A program made the position numbers and the translations under genes. Under the pieces are notes generated by a model, which had not been told where the DNA came from, ran no database searches, and saw only the letters and a program-made list of their open reading frames with translations. This document shows, in pieces, positions 1 through 12,869 of a stretch of DNA of 64,000 bases; position 1 is the first letter of the stretch, and every line of letters starts with the position of its first letter. The stretch comes from Rapana venosa. Lineage: Eukaryota; Mollusca; Gastropoda; Neogastropoda; Muricidae. The stretch lies in contig CM054145.1 of the NCBI GenBank assembly GCA_028751875.1, forward strand, positions 41,486,616-41,550,615. Reading direction: 5' to 3'.

Positions 1-3000
1 CGAGGGTTCCCTGCAATGAAGTCCTGTTTTTGATAAAAGATGTAGGGAAATCTTCAAAGGAGTTTGGGCTAACTCCATTAATTTGAAGATTATCATTTGA
101 TTGTGTGTTCTCAACCCTGCAATGGATTATCTTTGAGCTGGAAAAATTTAGAACAAAAGAAAAGATCTTTTTCAAGCTTGCACCGGGGGCTCAACAAACT
201 AAAAAATCAAAACCCCTGGGATCTGGAAAGGAATGTTTGCACGAATTTGGCAACTTTTCAAAATTTTGGGAAAATTAGTTGCTATCTATTTGATGATGAC
301 TTTTACTAGTAAAAGTCTAAAAAAATAGGAGACCAAAAACATAAATTTCTGGAAAAACCATTTTTTGATTAGAGGAACAGTATGTTTAGTGGTCAAGACA
401 CCCCTGAGATTTCAAAATCCTTCTAGAGTTATTGTTGGGGATCTTGGAATCTTGCCCATCATTTCCCTGGATGCATCTTTGTTGTTAAACAGCCAAAGAC
501 TTGAAGGAAGATATGAGGCTTTCAAAAAGGGTTGCAAAAAATTAGAATGTGCCTCATCACCCCTACTCCCAGTCTTTAAAATTGGACTTATTTTTGTTTT
601 GTGCTTTTGTTTTTTTTGGGCTTTTAAATTTGTTCACCACTGGGGGTCACACAGAATGTTCTGTGTTTTTTTTTTGTGTTTTGTATTATTTGTTTTTGTT
701 GCTTGTCCCACCGGGGAATCACTGAGATTATGATTCAAGTACCACTGGGTTTTTGGGGTATATGACTTTTTAAGAACCCAAAATGGGCAGCCATACTTGC
801 TTCAAGATTTTTTTTTTTTTTTTTTTTTTTCAATTCTTGGTTTTGCGGGGTTTTTCCCCTTAAGGTTTAAAGCAACAAGACAACAACGCACGCACGCACG
901 CAGCCGCACGCATGTGCACATGCATTCCCTACAATAAAAGCAAATAACCCAAAAAAAGTGTCATTTTGCAGGGAAATGAACAAACAAAGTGTTTTTTCAA
1001 AAAGTAACTTTGATTCCTTAGTCCAAATTGTTTGCGGTTCCTGTGGGACATCATTTTCTCATAAATTATGGTACAAAAAATGTAAACCATTTTTTTCTCC
1101 CCTTTACAATTTTTTTAATCAAATAATGTCAACCTATAGAATACAATATAAATAATTTTATCTCCAAATTTTGAAGTAAATTGGGTTCATTCTTTAAAAA
1201 TTTATCTTTTTTTGTAATTTTCCAAAAATGACCTTCCGCACGGGTCTTTTTGGGCCTTTTCCCAAATTTTTGAGGAAAAATAGCTGCAAAAGGGGAGACC
1301 CTACATCCAAAAAAAATTAGCTATAATCTGTATAATGCAGGAATCATCAAAAAATTTTCAAGAGAAAGATAGAAAAATTTTGAAAAGATGGGTCCCAAAT
1401 AGGGTCTTTGAAATTTCAAAAATTTGTAAAATGGGTTTTTCCCTTTTTGGTGCTCCATAATTTTTTTTTTTTTCCTACAGATTTTTTATTTTTTTTTCTT
1501 ATTCTCTGGGGGTAAATAAAAAGGGTATTTTGATGTTTTTATTGTGCCTTTTTATTTCAAGAATATATAGTCAAAAAAGGCCTTAACATTTTGTCATTCA
1601 CGGTAGGGTAAAAATTAAAAAGAATTGAAAACTTTTTTAAATTCATTTACTTTTTTTTTTATGTTTTTTTTGGGATAAATTTTTACTTCAAAGAAAATTA
1701 AAAACTAATAAAAAAAAATTTTGCCCCCTCCCTAAATCTCTTTGATTTAATATGTATTTAACACACTGTCAAAATGGACTTCTGTCAAATTGTGAACAGG
1801 GACTTATTAATTATAAACTTAAGGGATAATAAGCTTACAATTTAAAAGAAAATTAACCCCAAAAATTACTATTTCACAGTAAAAGGTTTGACATTGAAAG
1901 GGCCCCCATTTGATTAAAGAAAATTTATGTTTTTTAAATTCCCCTTTTACTCATTACTTCCCTTTAATTATTCACGCTCATCCCTCATTTTGAAACAATT
2001 ACGTTATAGTTATAATTGACAGGTAATTAAAGTCAAACCAATAAAAAAATTGAATGATTTAACATGGATTCACATTCACTGTTTGCCCTTGGGAAAAAGA
2101 GCTTTGGTGGAACCTTTGAAATTTTTCCCTCCCCAGTTGTGGTTGTGAAAATGTTTTCTTTTTTTGTTCGCTAAAGAACAAACCCCTTTTTATGTAAAAA
2201 TAACCACCCCTTCAGCGGCCACTCTTAAGTAAATACCCGGTTTGGCGAAAAGGCCGGGTTCCCGGAAGGCTGGTTGACAGTCAAGAGTGGAATTCCGTCA
2301 AAACCGGAACGTTAAAAGGGCGCGAGCTCGGCCCACCCTCGTTTTCCCCAAAAGGTCGCATCCAATCCTTTGCTTTTTCTTTTCTCCCCCCTTTCCCCTT
2401 TCGGGGTTTTCTTTCTTTCCCTTCTGTGTTTTTCCCTTTTTTTGGGTCCTTGGATACAAATTTTAAAAATAGCCCTTCCTTTTTTCGTTTTTGCCTGTCC
2501 TTGTTAACCCAAACAGAAACATTTAAAACAATTCAGGATGCACAAGCCACAAATTAAAAAAAATAAAATTTTTTTTTTTCAGGGCCCTTTTTTAATGTTC
2601 ACTCCCTTTTGACTTGTTACTATTAATAAGGGAGGTAAGTCTATCAATACTGATTTATAATCTATTTTAAAAAATCCCAGAACGTTGAACCATGAACTTG
2701 ATAGTAACTTGTAAGCCATTTTTGGCTCTGCACTCAAAATAAACTTTTTGCCTCATTCAAAACAAAAAAAAAAGTAAAGACCAAAAAGTCCAATCCCCTT
2801 TCTTTTTTTCACTTCACCCTTCAGATAATACAATTGCCAAATTTTTTCAAGGTTCGGGCATTGTGTGCATAGCATTAAAAATTAAAATGATACTTTACAC
2901 TGCCTGTCAGATGATGCTAACAATCTTGCACACACAAACCCCCAAACCTTGGCTTTGGGAATTTAAGTACGCCAAAAGCACTCAGGGGGAGTAGTCAAAA

Positions 3001-6000
3001 TCAAATAAATTAAATGTAAGTCTCAAGTGATCATCTTGAAATTTTACAATGGTGAGATTAAAAATGGTCCATCACCTAATGAAAACAACAAAATCTCACA
3101 CACAATGAGTAGTTAATGCTAATAATAATTAATAGACTACTATTAATACTAATCTAATATGCTAATAACTGAGCAAAAAGGGAAAAATTTTTGCAGCCAA
3201 TAACTTGGTGAATCTCAATATGTGTTTTCTAGTTCGATCATATCACCCATAAGATCATTTGGAGATCTCTGCTAAAGTAGTACTTATGGGCATAGGGCTA
3301 GGTGTATGATGACTACCACTACCAGTACCACGGGTTTTAACTTAGTGTCCCGTGCCATCACTCGGTATGTTTCCAGGGATAGAACTTAAAAAGAGCATGC
3401 TGTAGGTGTAAAAAAGCGACTTATGATGTTCAGAATACTGAACTGAACATGTAAAATGACGAAATGCATCCTTTAGCCCTTATGCATAAAATGTAGCCTA
3501 ACCATGTATACATATGTTAACATGTAAATGACAATTTTAAAATTGACCCATCTAAACTTTAGTTTACTGCGCGTTTCCTGTTGAGTGGGCCTACCAACAT
3601 TCTTTCGGAAAACAAAAACCTAAAGAGCCTCCAACACATGCCCCCAAAAAAAAAAAAAGAAAAACACCAAATATTACCTGAACGTTGTTATATGTCTGTC
3701 ATTAAATTTATTTTCAAAAACGAGAACAATGAATCTTTCGACACATCCTTCTCCAAGAAAAAACAACTTTGAAATTATATTTCCCCCCCCGCTTCGCCAT
3801 TTCGACTAGCGTGCCACCAAACGTAACAAAAGTCAATTTCTGAAAAAAAAATTTCTCGGGTGTCCCAACAAACTGCAAATTTTCTCACGTTTAAACATGA
3901 TACAAAGTAAAAGTCTTTTTTCCCGCCTTTTTTCTGCTAGAAATTGAAGAACGAAATGGCTTCCCAGTGCAACGTCAGGGTCACGGGGGGCGTATTTGTG
4001 TATACAGATAATAAATATGTCATTCCATAAAATGCCCCGCTAATAACATGAGCAAAATCTTCAAAAAACTTTTCATTGAAAATCGACAGGTTCTTTCCCG
4101 TTAAACACTGGGCTGTTTCCAAAAGGAAAGGAAATTTCCCTCAGACAGAAAGGAAACCTTTAGTTAGGGGATAACCTGGGTATGTTTTGGGCTTTCTTTT
4201 GGGTCAAAACCTGTCATCTCTCAAAGAAAAGAAAATACTTTTTTAATGGTGCTAAACTCTTTTCCCAAAAAAAGGAACAGAAGAAAGATTAAGGGGAGGG
4301 GAAGCAAAATTTCTACAAATAAAAACGAAAGTAATGTACAATCATTTCCAAAAAAAAAAAGAAGTGTACAACAGTCAGATTATGGTGGGGGGTGATGAAA
4401 TTTCAAGGCAATACAATTAGAAAATTTCAAAATAGCAATATTTTGAAAGCAAAAGCTTTTTCATATGAACTCAAAGGGCAAAAACTGTCGAGACAGAGAA
4501 ACCCAAAACCTTTCTATAAGTTCAAAGTTTTTTATGCTGAAAAACATATAGAAACCTACCTCATTTATAGCTCCCAGTGTACAACTTACAAAATAGTATT
4601 TTCCCAAAAAAAGAACTTTAAAAAAAATCTGACAACTGATAAAAGACGTACTTTTTTTTATACAAATTGTGTAGGTGACGAATACCATTTCGTTTAGAAT
4701 GCCCTGGTGCAAAAGGAAGAACAAAGGGAAGGGAAAAGGGAAAATACAAGCAACACTAGAGAGAGAGAGACAATGACAATGACAAGACAAATTCTTTTTT
4801 TTTCGGGATAAGAATAAGCACACATTTCTATTTTACATCCAGTCCCCCCCCCGTTAGGGGTACATCTTTTAAAATAATAACCCAAAACTTATACAGTCTC
4901 ACAAAAAAAACAAGGGAAATAACCCTTTTTAAAACAGCTCCCCCCCCCCCAATACCCCCCCCCCCCCCCCCCCCCCCTCCCCAAAGCAAGAAAATAAAAG
5001 AAAAACCCTAAAAATACCCCACCCCCCCCCCCCCAAAAAAACCCTTAAAACCCAAAAAAAACAAAAAAAAAAAGAAAGGAAAAACAAACCCAAAAAAGAT
5101 GATAAAAAAAGAAAAAAAGACAGACAAAAACAAAAGAACAACAACAACAACAGAGCCAAAAAAAATAACACAAAACCCAAAATTAATAAGTCTTAAAAAT
5201 AAACATCACACATTGTCAAATGGAAAACAACTTTTTACACTATTATAAAACAATTAATTAACAAACAAGATCATTTTAAATAAAATGAAAAATTTCATCA
5301 AACCCCATTCAATTAGGAAAAAAACAAGAAATCAAAAACAAATGAATAACAAAAACCCAAATTTAAAAAAGAAAAAAAAACCCACAAAACACTCCCTTTC
5401 CCCAAAACCCCCCCCCCTAAAAAAACAACAACCCCCCCAAAAGTCCAGACTAAATACAAACTGCGGGGCGCTCGCACACACACACACACAACCACACAAA
5501 CACACACTTTTGCCCCGTAAGCCCGCATGCCACCACACACACCCACACTCTCTCACACATACAACTCACAAAACCAAAAAAAACACACACAACCACACAC
5601 CATCCTGGGTACAATCCCTTGCCTTTCCTCACATACAAAGATAATAGAACATTCATAATTATCAAAATATCATAACCCTACATTTACAGACAAAACCCGG
5701 GAAAAAAACATTTTTGATTACGAAACGCAACCACAAAACACAAAAAAAAGGACCAATCTAACATCAGCTATTTCAACAATAAAAACAGAATTTCTTTCTT
5801 TCCCCCTCATCGCACACACTGTGAATGGGAAATCATTACTACTCACTGACACACACATACACACATACAACACATAACACACACACACATTTCATGCTTT
5901 GCAATCCATATAACCCTTTAAATTGATACAAAAGTCCACAGAAGAATGAATTTTTTCCCAAAAGAACATTTTAAAATTTAAAAATCCTACCATTCGCATT

Positions 6001-6239
6001 AACAACAAAAACAAACCCCAAACTTCATTTTAAGGGGGAAAACTAGACAATTCATTAACAAAAAAAATCAAAAAAGCAAGGCACACACACACAAAACACA
6101 CAAACACCATTACAATTCAAAACAAGCTCACTAATTCATTCAGAGAGAGAGAGAGAGAGAGAAGAGAGAGAGGAAGAGGATAATTTGGTATAATGCAAGG
6201 GAGGATATATTTCTTTTTTTCCAACAGTCAATTGTGGAT
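1..6239. other. gene-free, homopolymer-rich region
   Basis: I see no convincing coding region here. All open frames are short, compositionally biased and without recognisable motifs. The stretch is AT-rich and packed with A, T and C homopolymers, including long C runs near 4940-5035 and 5408-5436. CA-rich simple sequence lies at 5474-5600 and 5850-5890, and an AG microsatellite at about 6141-6172. Runs of three or more identical bases are far commoner than in the rest of the window, which may reflect consensus errors rather than biology. Confidence 0.6.
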
Positions 6240-8280
6240 TTTTATTTTTGAGCATAAGGGGTGAAAAATGACTTTTTTAAGATTGTTAAGATTTGGGGGT
6301 CTAAATGAGTCAGGAAAGGGGTTCCACAGCAAAAGGGGCCCGAGTAAAGTAAGCAGATTTTAACAGATCTATTTTTGGGATTGGGACACATGGGTTTTTG
6401 GTATTTCTGGAAAGATTCATTTGGGAAATTGTCTTTAAGGATGAGGGGGAAAAAATTCCCGTCATTTATTTTTAAAAATCTAATGCCTTGTTAAATCTTT
6501 GTCTTGGTTTAGGGGAAAATATTTAACGGGGAAAAATCCACTTTTTTAAGGTATCTTCTTTAGAAGAACCAGTTTAAAAGGGACGTTTATACAGACTTAA
6601 AAGGGTTTTAAATTGTTTTGCACTAGCAGAAACCCCAGGGGTTTAAACATAACTATTGAGGTTGTATATAACTTGAAAGAATAGTTTTCTTGATGAAAAT
6701 CAAGAAATGTTTGATTTTTGTCAGTTGGGAACTCTTTGAGACATGATTTGCACAGTGGGATATGTAGGTACCCGCGAGATTTTATAATTTTTACTCCAGA
6801 ACTTTTGGTGGGGGGCTTGTTCTTTGTTTCCTTTTTAATAGGATTTGGGGAAAATTTATTAGAAGATTTTGCGCTTTTTTTCTGGGAGGATAAGCATGCA
6901 TTTTGTTTTTTTGGGGTGTAAGACATGTGATTTGTTCAGTCCATTTTTACAAGATCTCATGCATTTTGCAATGTTTTGCAAGAGAGTTAATTCAGTATGG
7001 CTTGTATGTATGGGTTTGTCGTCGCAAAAAAATTTTTGCATTTAGATTTGATATGGGGAAAGGGAAAGGGCATTTTGTATAATGAAAGAGAATTGGTCCT
7101 AAGATGATCCTGTGGTAACCCTAAGAATGGGTTTTTGCGGGATGTGGGTGGCTTTTTAAAAAATTGTTGCCGTTTTTAAGATAAAAACAAGAGTTCAAGA
7201 TTTTTTTAAGAATTATATAAGTCTAGCTTTTAATGAGAAGTCTTCGGTCAATTTTTTCAAATGCTTTTTTGAAACTACAAATAATACTCCACAAAATTTA
7301 TTGTCATTAATGTTAGCAGCCAATTTCTACAAGATAGTTAAAGCCGATGGCACGGGATTTTTTTAAAACCAGACGATTTGGGTGAAGTAAGTTGTTAAAA
7401 ATCTATATATGGACTAGTGTTTATTCTATGTTTTTCCCAAAGGGTTTTGAAAGGTAAGATAAAATAGAGATTGGGCCCATAATTTGAGGGGTGAATGTCT
7501 CCGACTTGTGGACGGACACCTTAGCAGTTTTGAAAGGGGTTGGGGAAAAGTTCTTATGAAGAAAAGGTTTTAAATAGTGTCGGTGTCTGAAAATGGGGTG
7601 AGATTTTAGTTTTGCCATCTATTCCCTCAAGACCACCGTACTTTATTTTTGAGGGAGTCAGGGAATCGTAGACCTCAGAAACAATATGAATGGTATGGGA
7701 GTTTTGAGGAAACCTTTTTTTTTGCAGAAAGTTTTAGTTCATTGAGATCATTGGACTTCGATTTATCATTGTTAATTATGTTCAAGAAAAATTAATGAAG
7801 TGATTTTTTAGTTTTTCACAGAAATATCTTTAAAATTTCGTTGATTTGGAAGACAATTGATTTTTTGTTTTTTGATTGATTGCCCTTCCAACAGTCTTTG
7901 AATTTTGTTTGGGTAAGTAGTCTTTGGAAATATTTCCTTTTCCTCGCCGTTTTTGTGAAATTTTTGGCATTTCTTAATTTTTTTTCCTCCTCAAATATTT
8001 TTTTGTTCTTTTAAGGAATCTCTAAGATAGCATGCTTCTTTTAGTTTCCTTTTTTAAACCAAGGGGTTTCGGCAGTTTGATCCTTAGGTTTTTTAAAGGG
8101 GGATGTTTTTTATAGATTTCATAAAAAATTTTTTCCAAACCAATGGGCCCGGTTGGGGTCATAATATTGAATGTTTCCGAGGCATGGGAACTCTTAACCT
8201 ATAAAAAAGCGCTCATTTAAATTTTTCAAAAGAGCGAAGGGTTTTAAATTTTTTTGGCCAGGTTTAGGAATTTTTGTCCT
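6240..8280 (-). pseudogene. decayed non-LTR retrotransposon reverse transcriptase
   Basis: Read on the minus strand in several frames, this stretch follows the order of a LINE ORF2. From about 8200 to 7750 there is a basic Lys/Arg-rich pre-RT region (KKLRNAKNFTKTARKRKYF). At 7421-7560 comes the first RT motif block (GPISILSYLSKPFGKNIE, resembling YRPISILS..SK.FEK.I). At about 7240-7270 is FKKAFEKIDRRLL, the AFD-type block, and at about 7100-7130 a GLPQ block. Around 7000-7040 FCDDKPIHTSHTEL corresponds to the FADD catalytic motif, followed by LHPKKTKCML. A C-terminal part of the type that follows the RT in LINEs runs to about 6240. Frameshifts and stops interrupt it throughout, so it cannot make a protein. 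The clade is not settled; it is jockey/CR1-like. The endonuclease part upstream is not convincingly visible. Confidence 0.75.
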
Positions 8281-10856
8281 TTTTTTTACCATTGGTACAG
8301 CTGGTATGGTCCTACAGTTGGTACAGGGGCACAAATTTTATGATGTTTTTAGGGGCGAACATAAAGTATCATGATTGTGTTAGAATTTGATGGACTCTTG
8401 GGTGAAGTTACTAAAAGTGAAGATTGAATGAGTTAATAACTTGGGGCCATTGGTTGTTTACTTTGCTAGGGCAAATTAAAATCACAGTGATAAATTTTTC
8501 CAGATTCAATAGGACTACGTTATCAGGACAAACTTGTCATCCAATTTTTTCTTTTGTTGGGTTCTGTACAAACCCCTTAAAAAGGCGCTGCACCTTTTTT
8601 AGCTACTTCGATCCCGATGGTTCTACTTCAAATTCAAGATGGAAAAGACTTTGAAGTTCAGACTCACAAATAATAGATTAAAAGACCGTTTTTTGGGCTT
8701 TTGCGGATCTTTTCCGGAATGGAAAAAACAGTGTGGGTTAGGGTTTTTGTAATTTGACTCGGAAAGGCCGAATAAATGGGTTTTCCTTGGGTTTTTGATG
8801 AGTCTTTTTATACTTCGTTTTTTTGATGCCAAAAGGTTTTATTTAGGTGGGAAATTCTAAGCCACCCCTTGGGGCCATGATGTTCCCTTTAATACATCTA
8901 TTAAAGTTTGTTTTTTGGGAAAGTTTAATGTGACAAGAATGGGGAAGATAAGGAAAAAAGAGAACAATGAATAATAATAATAATAGGGGGGAGGAATACT
9001 TGGGTAGGGGGAAAGTGGTGGAAAGGGGGAAGAGAGGAGTAAAATCAAATTACCACTCTGTAGCACACAATGTGTTTATAACTCAATCAGTTGACAATAG
9101 TTGACGAGAAAAAAAAAAAAAATAAAAAAAATAAAATAAAAATCTACAGGTGGCATGGTTGGTTTCCGAGAAAAGGGGGGGATATTTTAAAAAGAAAAAA
9201 CAAACAAAAAAACCAAAAAAAAGACAACCCCCCCCCCCCCCCCCCCCCCAAAAAAACAACAACAACAAAGCAACCCAAAAAAACCTCAACAAACCAGGCG
9301 AACAATACGTAAAACACCTGTAATAAAAATGCCAGAATAGAATAATAAGCCAATAAAATCAGCCGTTCCGGAAAATATGATTTTAAAAAAGGGAATTAAA
9401 AATAATAATAAAAAAAAAGTAAGAACAAATAAAAAAAATTAAAAAAAAAAAAAAAAAAGAAAGGAAAGTGATGACACAATCGCCTGTTCCTAAAGCTTGG
9501 GCCCGGTACAGGAGATTGACACTGGTTTTTTCCTGTCACGTTTGCTTCACACGCAGCACTGGGGGGGCGTGTCTCGAGCACAGAATCAAATTTTTGATAA
9601 AAATTTAAAAAGTCTGCTTCACACTGCAGCACTGGGGGAGCGTGTCTCGGACAGAATAGAGATTTATGTATAAAATTTAAACTGTACCAAACTACATTAG
9701 GCCTGGGAGAAACACGGGGTAAGTCCCTTTTAAGATGTTATGCAACTTTTAAATAATGATGGGTTTGGGGAAAGGTTCTACACATGCATCAGTATGAACG
9801 CACATACAAATCCTTGTTCACAACAAAAAAACACCTAGTGCACACATAGGGACCATAGGTGTCCGCATACCCCCCCACACCCACCCCCCCACCACCACGC
9901 ACACACCACACACACACAATTGGAACATTGGTAGGGAAATTTGTTACACCCGAGTTTCTGTGTAACCCTAGACAGAAAAGTTGGAGTGGGAAGTCTGGGG
10001 GCGCACTGCTGGGTAGGGGGGGGGCGGCGGAGGAGAGAGAGAGAAGAGAGAGAGAAAAAGCAGCCTCAATTTTTCAGTCCATTACAAAAGCGTAGGAAAA
10101 AAAATTCCCATTCATACCCCGAACTGAAAAGTGATAAAATCACTTCGTAGTTGCTGACAGGAGCAACTGAAATCTTATCTCCATTTAAAAAGAAAGAAAA
10201 AAAAGGAATGCCCTGAGTGCAGAACTTATTCAACCAAGTTCAGTTTCCCCCAGTAATTCACAACTTGTCCCAATTTTTACGATAGCCTAATTAATTGTGC
10301 ATTAGTGATGGAATCAGACAAAGAAGAAGAAGAAGAAGGTTGAGCTTTGCAAAATTCGTGCAGTTAAACAAAGACTGCAAATGTTTTGCTTTATCAAATC
10401 TGTATATTCTTGTATGAACATACTTCTGTGTCATAATACTGTTATTGATACTCCCCCCCCCTCCCCGTGTTGTTCTAGTCATCAACTGTCAGTATTAAAT
10501 TACTGAAATGACACATATTTCCTATTGTTCTCTACTGAGATAAAACATGAACTTTTTTTCCCCCGAAATAAACAGAGAAAAAGATTTTTTAAAAATTAGT
10601 TGGAAAGATAAAAACACCAAATGAACAAGTTTTTATTTTACCATGAGTCCTTGAAGAGCTATTAAAAACCGCCAGAATTCTTAAACTGTCATATTTTGTC
10701 ATACAATGATATATAATTGCCTACACAAAAAAAGTGTTGGCTGCAGTGTGAAATGAAAGAGAGGTGGGCTACAGGAAGACCAAGACTTCACTGTATAGAT
10801 GATGTTAAAGACTGAACAGGCAGTAGGCTAGCTGAGTGCCATCGACTAACCCACAC
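8281..10856. other. gene-free region with simple sequence
   Basis: No gene is seen. The LINE described at 6.24-8.28 kb may extend into the first 600 bases. An A-rich then C-rich tract lies at 9108-9250. A short direct repeat (GCAGCACTGGGGG with GCGTGTCTCG) occurs at about 9540-9585 and again at about 9612-9650. CA-rich sequence is at 9880-9920, an AG-rich stretch at 10030-10060 and an AAG microsatellite at 10321-10338. Confidence 0.5.
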
Positions 10857-11024
10857 CAAGACAGATGGTCTTAGAGATACATGACACGTCCACAACACCA
10901 AGACAGATGGTCTTAGAGATACATGACAAGTCCACCACACCAAGGCAGATGGTCTTAGAGGTACATGACAAGTCCACCACACCAAGGCAGATGGTCTTAG
11001 AGATACATGACACGTCCAGCCCCA
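10857..11024. repeat. 42-bp tandem repeat, four copies
   Basis: Four consecutive copies of a 42-bp unit beginning CAAGACAGATGGTCTTAGAG start at 10857, 10899, 10941 and 10983. Copies differ at a few positions (CAAGACAG or CAAGGCAG; ACACGTCC or ACAAGTCC). 42 is a multiple of three, so all frames stay open across it and produce a spurious repeated peptide. Confidence 0.9.
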
Positions 11025-11045
11025 GTCTTGGTAGCACCTAATCCA

Positions 11046-11136
11046 TCAATGGTAATCATGATTTAACTGCTCATTTATAAATCAATCAATCAATCAATCA
11101 ATGGTAATCATGATTTAACTGCTCATTTATACTAGG
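11046..11136. repeat. 34-bp direct repeat around an AATC microsatellite
   Basis: The string ATCAATGGTAATCATGATTT and the bases after it (through CTGCTCATTTATA) appear at 11046 and again after a run of AATC repeats near 11098. This looks like a slippage-generated local duplication. Confidence 0.8.
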
Positions 11137-11250
11137 GCATCTCCCCTAACAGACTTAAAGCACCTGATTCTCAGGTGTGATGAATGAGACAGTTGACGTG
11201 TTTTGGATGACCTCCAGGATTCTTAAGCTGGGGAACAGTGGACAACATTG

Positions 11251-11645
11251 TTTTCGTTCCTCGGCTAGAGCTCCGAGGTTCATCGATGGCGAGATTTTGC
11301 GTATGCGACCGTTTTTACCCACTATTAAGGTAGCCACATTCTGACTTCGGGGATGATGTCTAAGCGTGACATCTGTGCAAATGCGTTTATATTCAAATTA
11401 TCATCTGTTCGTACGTACTCTTCCGAAAGGCGGAGCAGGTTTTTAACGTGTTTGCAAAATGTTCTGCATGGGTTCGTACATGGGGCCTCGTTTTATAATC
11501 TCATCTGAAGGACTTTTGTGGGATTGGAGTTAGTATTGATGTGAATTCTGGGGTAAAATTCCCCCAAACGGGCGCCTCTATGGTGGCTTAATCCCGGGTC
11601 AGATCGTTAGCGCAAAGCTCTAACCACTAGACTATCCTGCCCCCC
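11251..11645 (-). mobile_element. tRNA-derived SINE, full length, tail type B
   Basis: On the minus strand it starts with a tRNA-like head: GGCAGGATAGTCTAGTGGTT resembles a pol III A box. Next is the body shared with the elements at 13.71 and 38.74 kb (AGTCCTTCAGATGAGATTAT). It ends with the conserved 3' domain found across this window (TAGTGGGTAAAAACGGTCGC to GGAGCTCTAGCCGAGGAAC). The order head-body-3' domain is intact. The 3' domain is the module shared by SINEs with unrelated heads. Confidence 0.8.
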
Positions 11646-11861
11646 AGACAACATTGTAATTAATGACTACTGTTTATGTATAATTTTACCTCATGCACAC
11701 AGCCCAGAGTGATGCTCTAATGCAAATTTGCACAATCTGCAATTTAGTCCTGTTTCTGAGCACAAGTGCTTGTGGTGATTTTAATTCAACTGTTCTACTT
11801 TACCCGGCCTCCCCCCCCCCCCCCCCCCCCCCAGCTTTTTTGTGGTGGTTAGTAATCATTT

Positions 11862-12230
11862 CATCAACAGCTGCCTGAGACGAATCCTCCAGATCCACTG
11901 GCCCAACACCATCAGCAACGCAGACCTGTGGCAACGTACCAACCAGCTGCCAGCCGAGAATGAAATCCTGCGCAGGAGATGGGGATGGATCGGGCACACC
12001 CTGAAAAAGCCAGCCAGCAACATCACAAGGCAGGCACTATCATGGAACCCCCAGGGAAAACGAAAAAGAGGAAGGCCAAGAAACACCTGGCGACGCGACC
12101 TTGAGGCAGAAACCAGGAAGATGGTATATACCTGGAGACAGCTGGAGAGAATAGCCCAGGACAGAGGACTCTGGCGGACTGTTGTTGGCGGCCTATGCTC
12201 CAGGGGGAATGATGGGCCTAAGTAAGTAAG
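11862..12230 (+). pseudogene. 5'-truncated LINE: C-terminal end of ORF2
   Basis: An open frame runs from just after 11862 to the stop at 12223-12225. It encodes the conserved extreme C-terminus of a LINE reverse transcriptase polyprotein, with blocks [43 protein letters not shown] and [14 protein letters not shown]. The element ends in a short TAAG repeat. The 12-bp string TAGTAATCATTT lies directly before it (11850-11861) and directly after it (12231-12242), a target-site duplication from target-primed insertion. It is therefore a dead, heavily 5'-truncated insertion of about 369 bp. The clade is uncertain; a simple-repeat 3' end is typical of RTE-like elements. Confidence 0.85.
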
Positions 12231-12324
12231 TAGTAATCATTTAACAACTAAAGTGAAAATGCACTTTGTTTAGTTCTCGAGTGTTGAGAAACAACAAGCC
12301 ATTCGTATAATCAGCAAGAAGAAA

Positions 12325-12690
12325 GGTGGCAGGATGGTTTAGATGTTCACCTGCCTAAGAAGTAAACCATTAAGTTCTGGGTTCGATTCCCAGCCTTGCC
12401 CTTTCTTCCTAATCTGAAGGTAAATCGGACTGAATGTCAAGTCTTCCGAGGAGACTCCAAACCAGTCAGACCCATGTGCTGAAGGACTTGTGCACATCAG
12501 AAGAACCCACGACAGTGAAAAATCGAGAAGAGCAAGAAGGTATCTCCTGACAGTCCTGAGAAAATTACTAGCTTCAATTCCCAATTGAATCCCTGAAGCT
12601 GGAATGCAGCTACCTTAATGGTGGGTAAAAAATGATCACATATGAAAAAATTCCACTTTTGGTAAATTTTGGAGCTCTAGCCGAGAAATA
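12325..12690 (+). mobile_element. tRNA-derived SINE with a distinct head, tail type B
   Basis: The head begins GGTGGCAGGATGGTTTAGAT and contains a good pol III B box, GGTTCGATTCC, at about 12382. The body (AATCTGAAGGTAAATCGGAC onward) is unlike the other SINEs here. The 3' part is again the common domain: GGAATGCAGCTACCTTAATG followed by GGAGCTCTAGCCGAGAAATA. This is one of three head types carrying the same 3' domain. Confidence 0.75.
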
Positions 12691-12869
12691 AAAAAGTCCA
12701 CAACGAAATCAGCCTACTATCCACATGTGCCCAACAGATTAATCAGAAACTAACTGTCTTGGGCATGGTCAGCTACTGTTAGGATTGAAGGGTCAGTCAA
12801 GGTCATTAATTCTGGTTGCAGCTCATTGGGGTGGTGGTGGTTTAAAGATCATGTGGATGTTGTATCATT

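Noticed and set aside
10788..11037. Repeated-peptide frames on the minus strand
   Set aside because: Translation of the 42-bp tandem repeat in frame; no start context or similarity.
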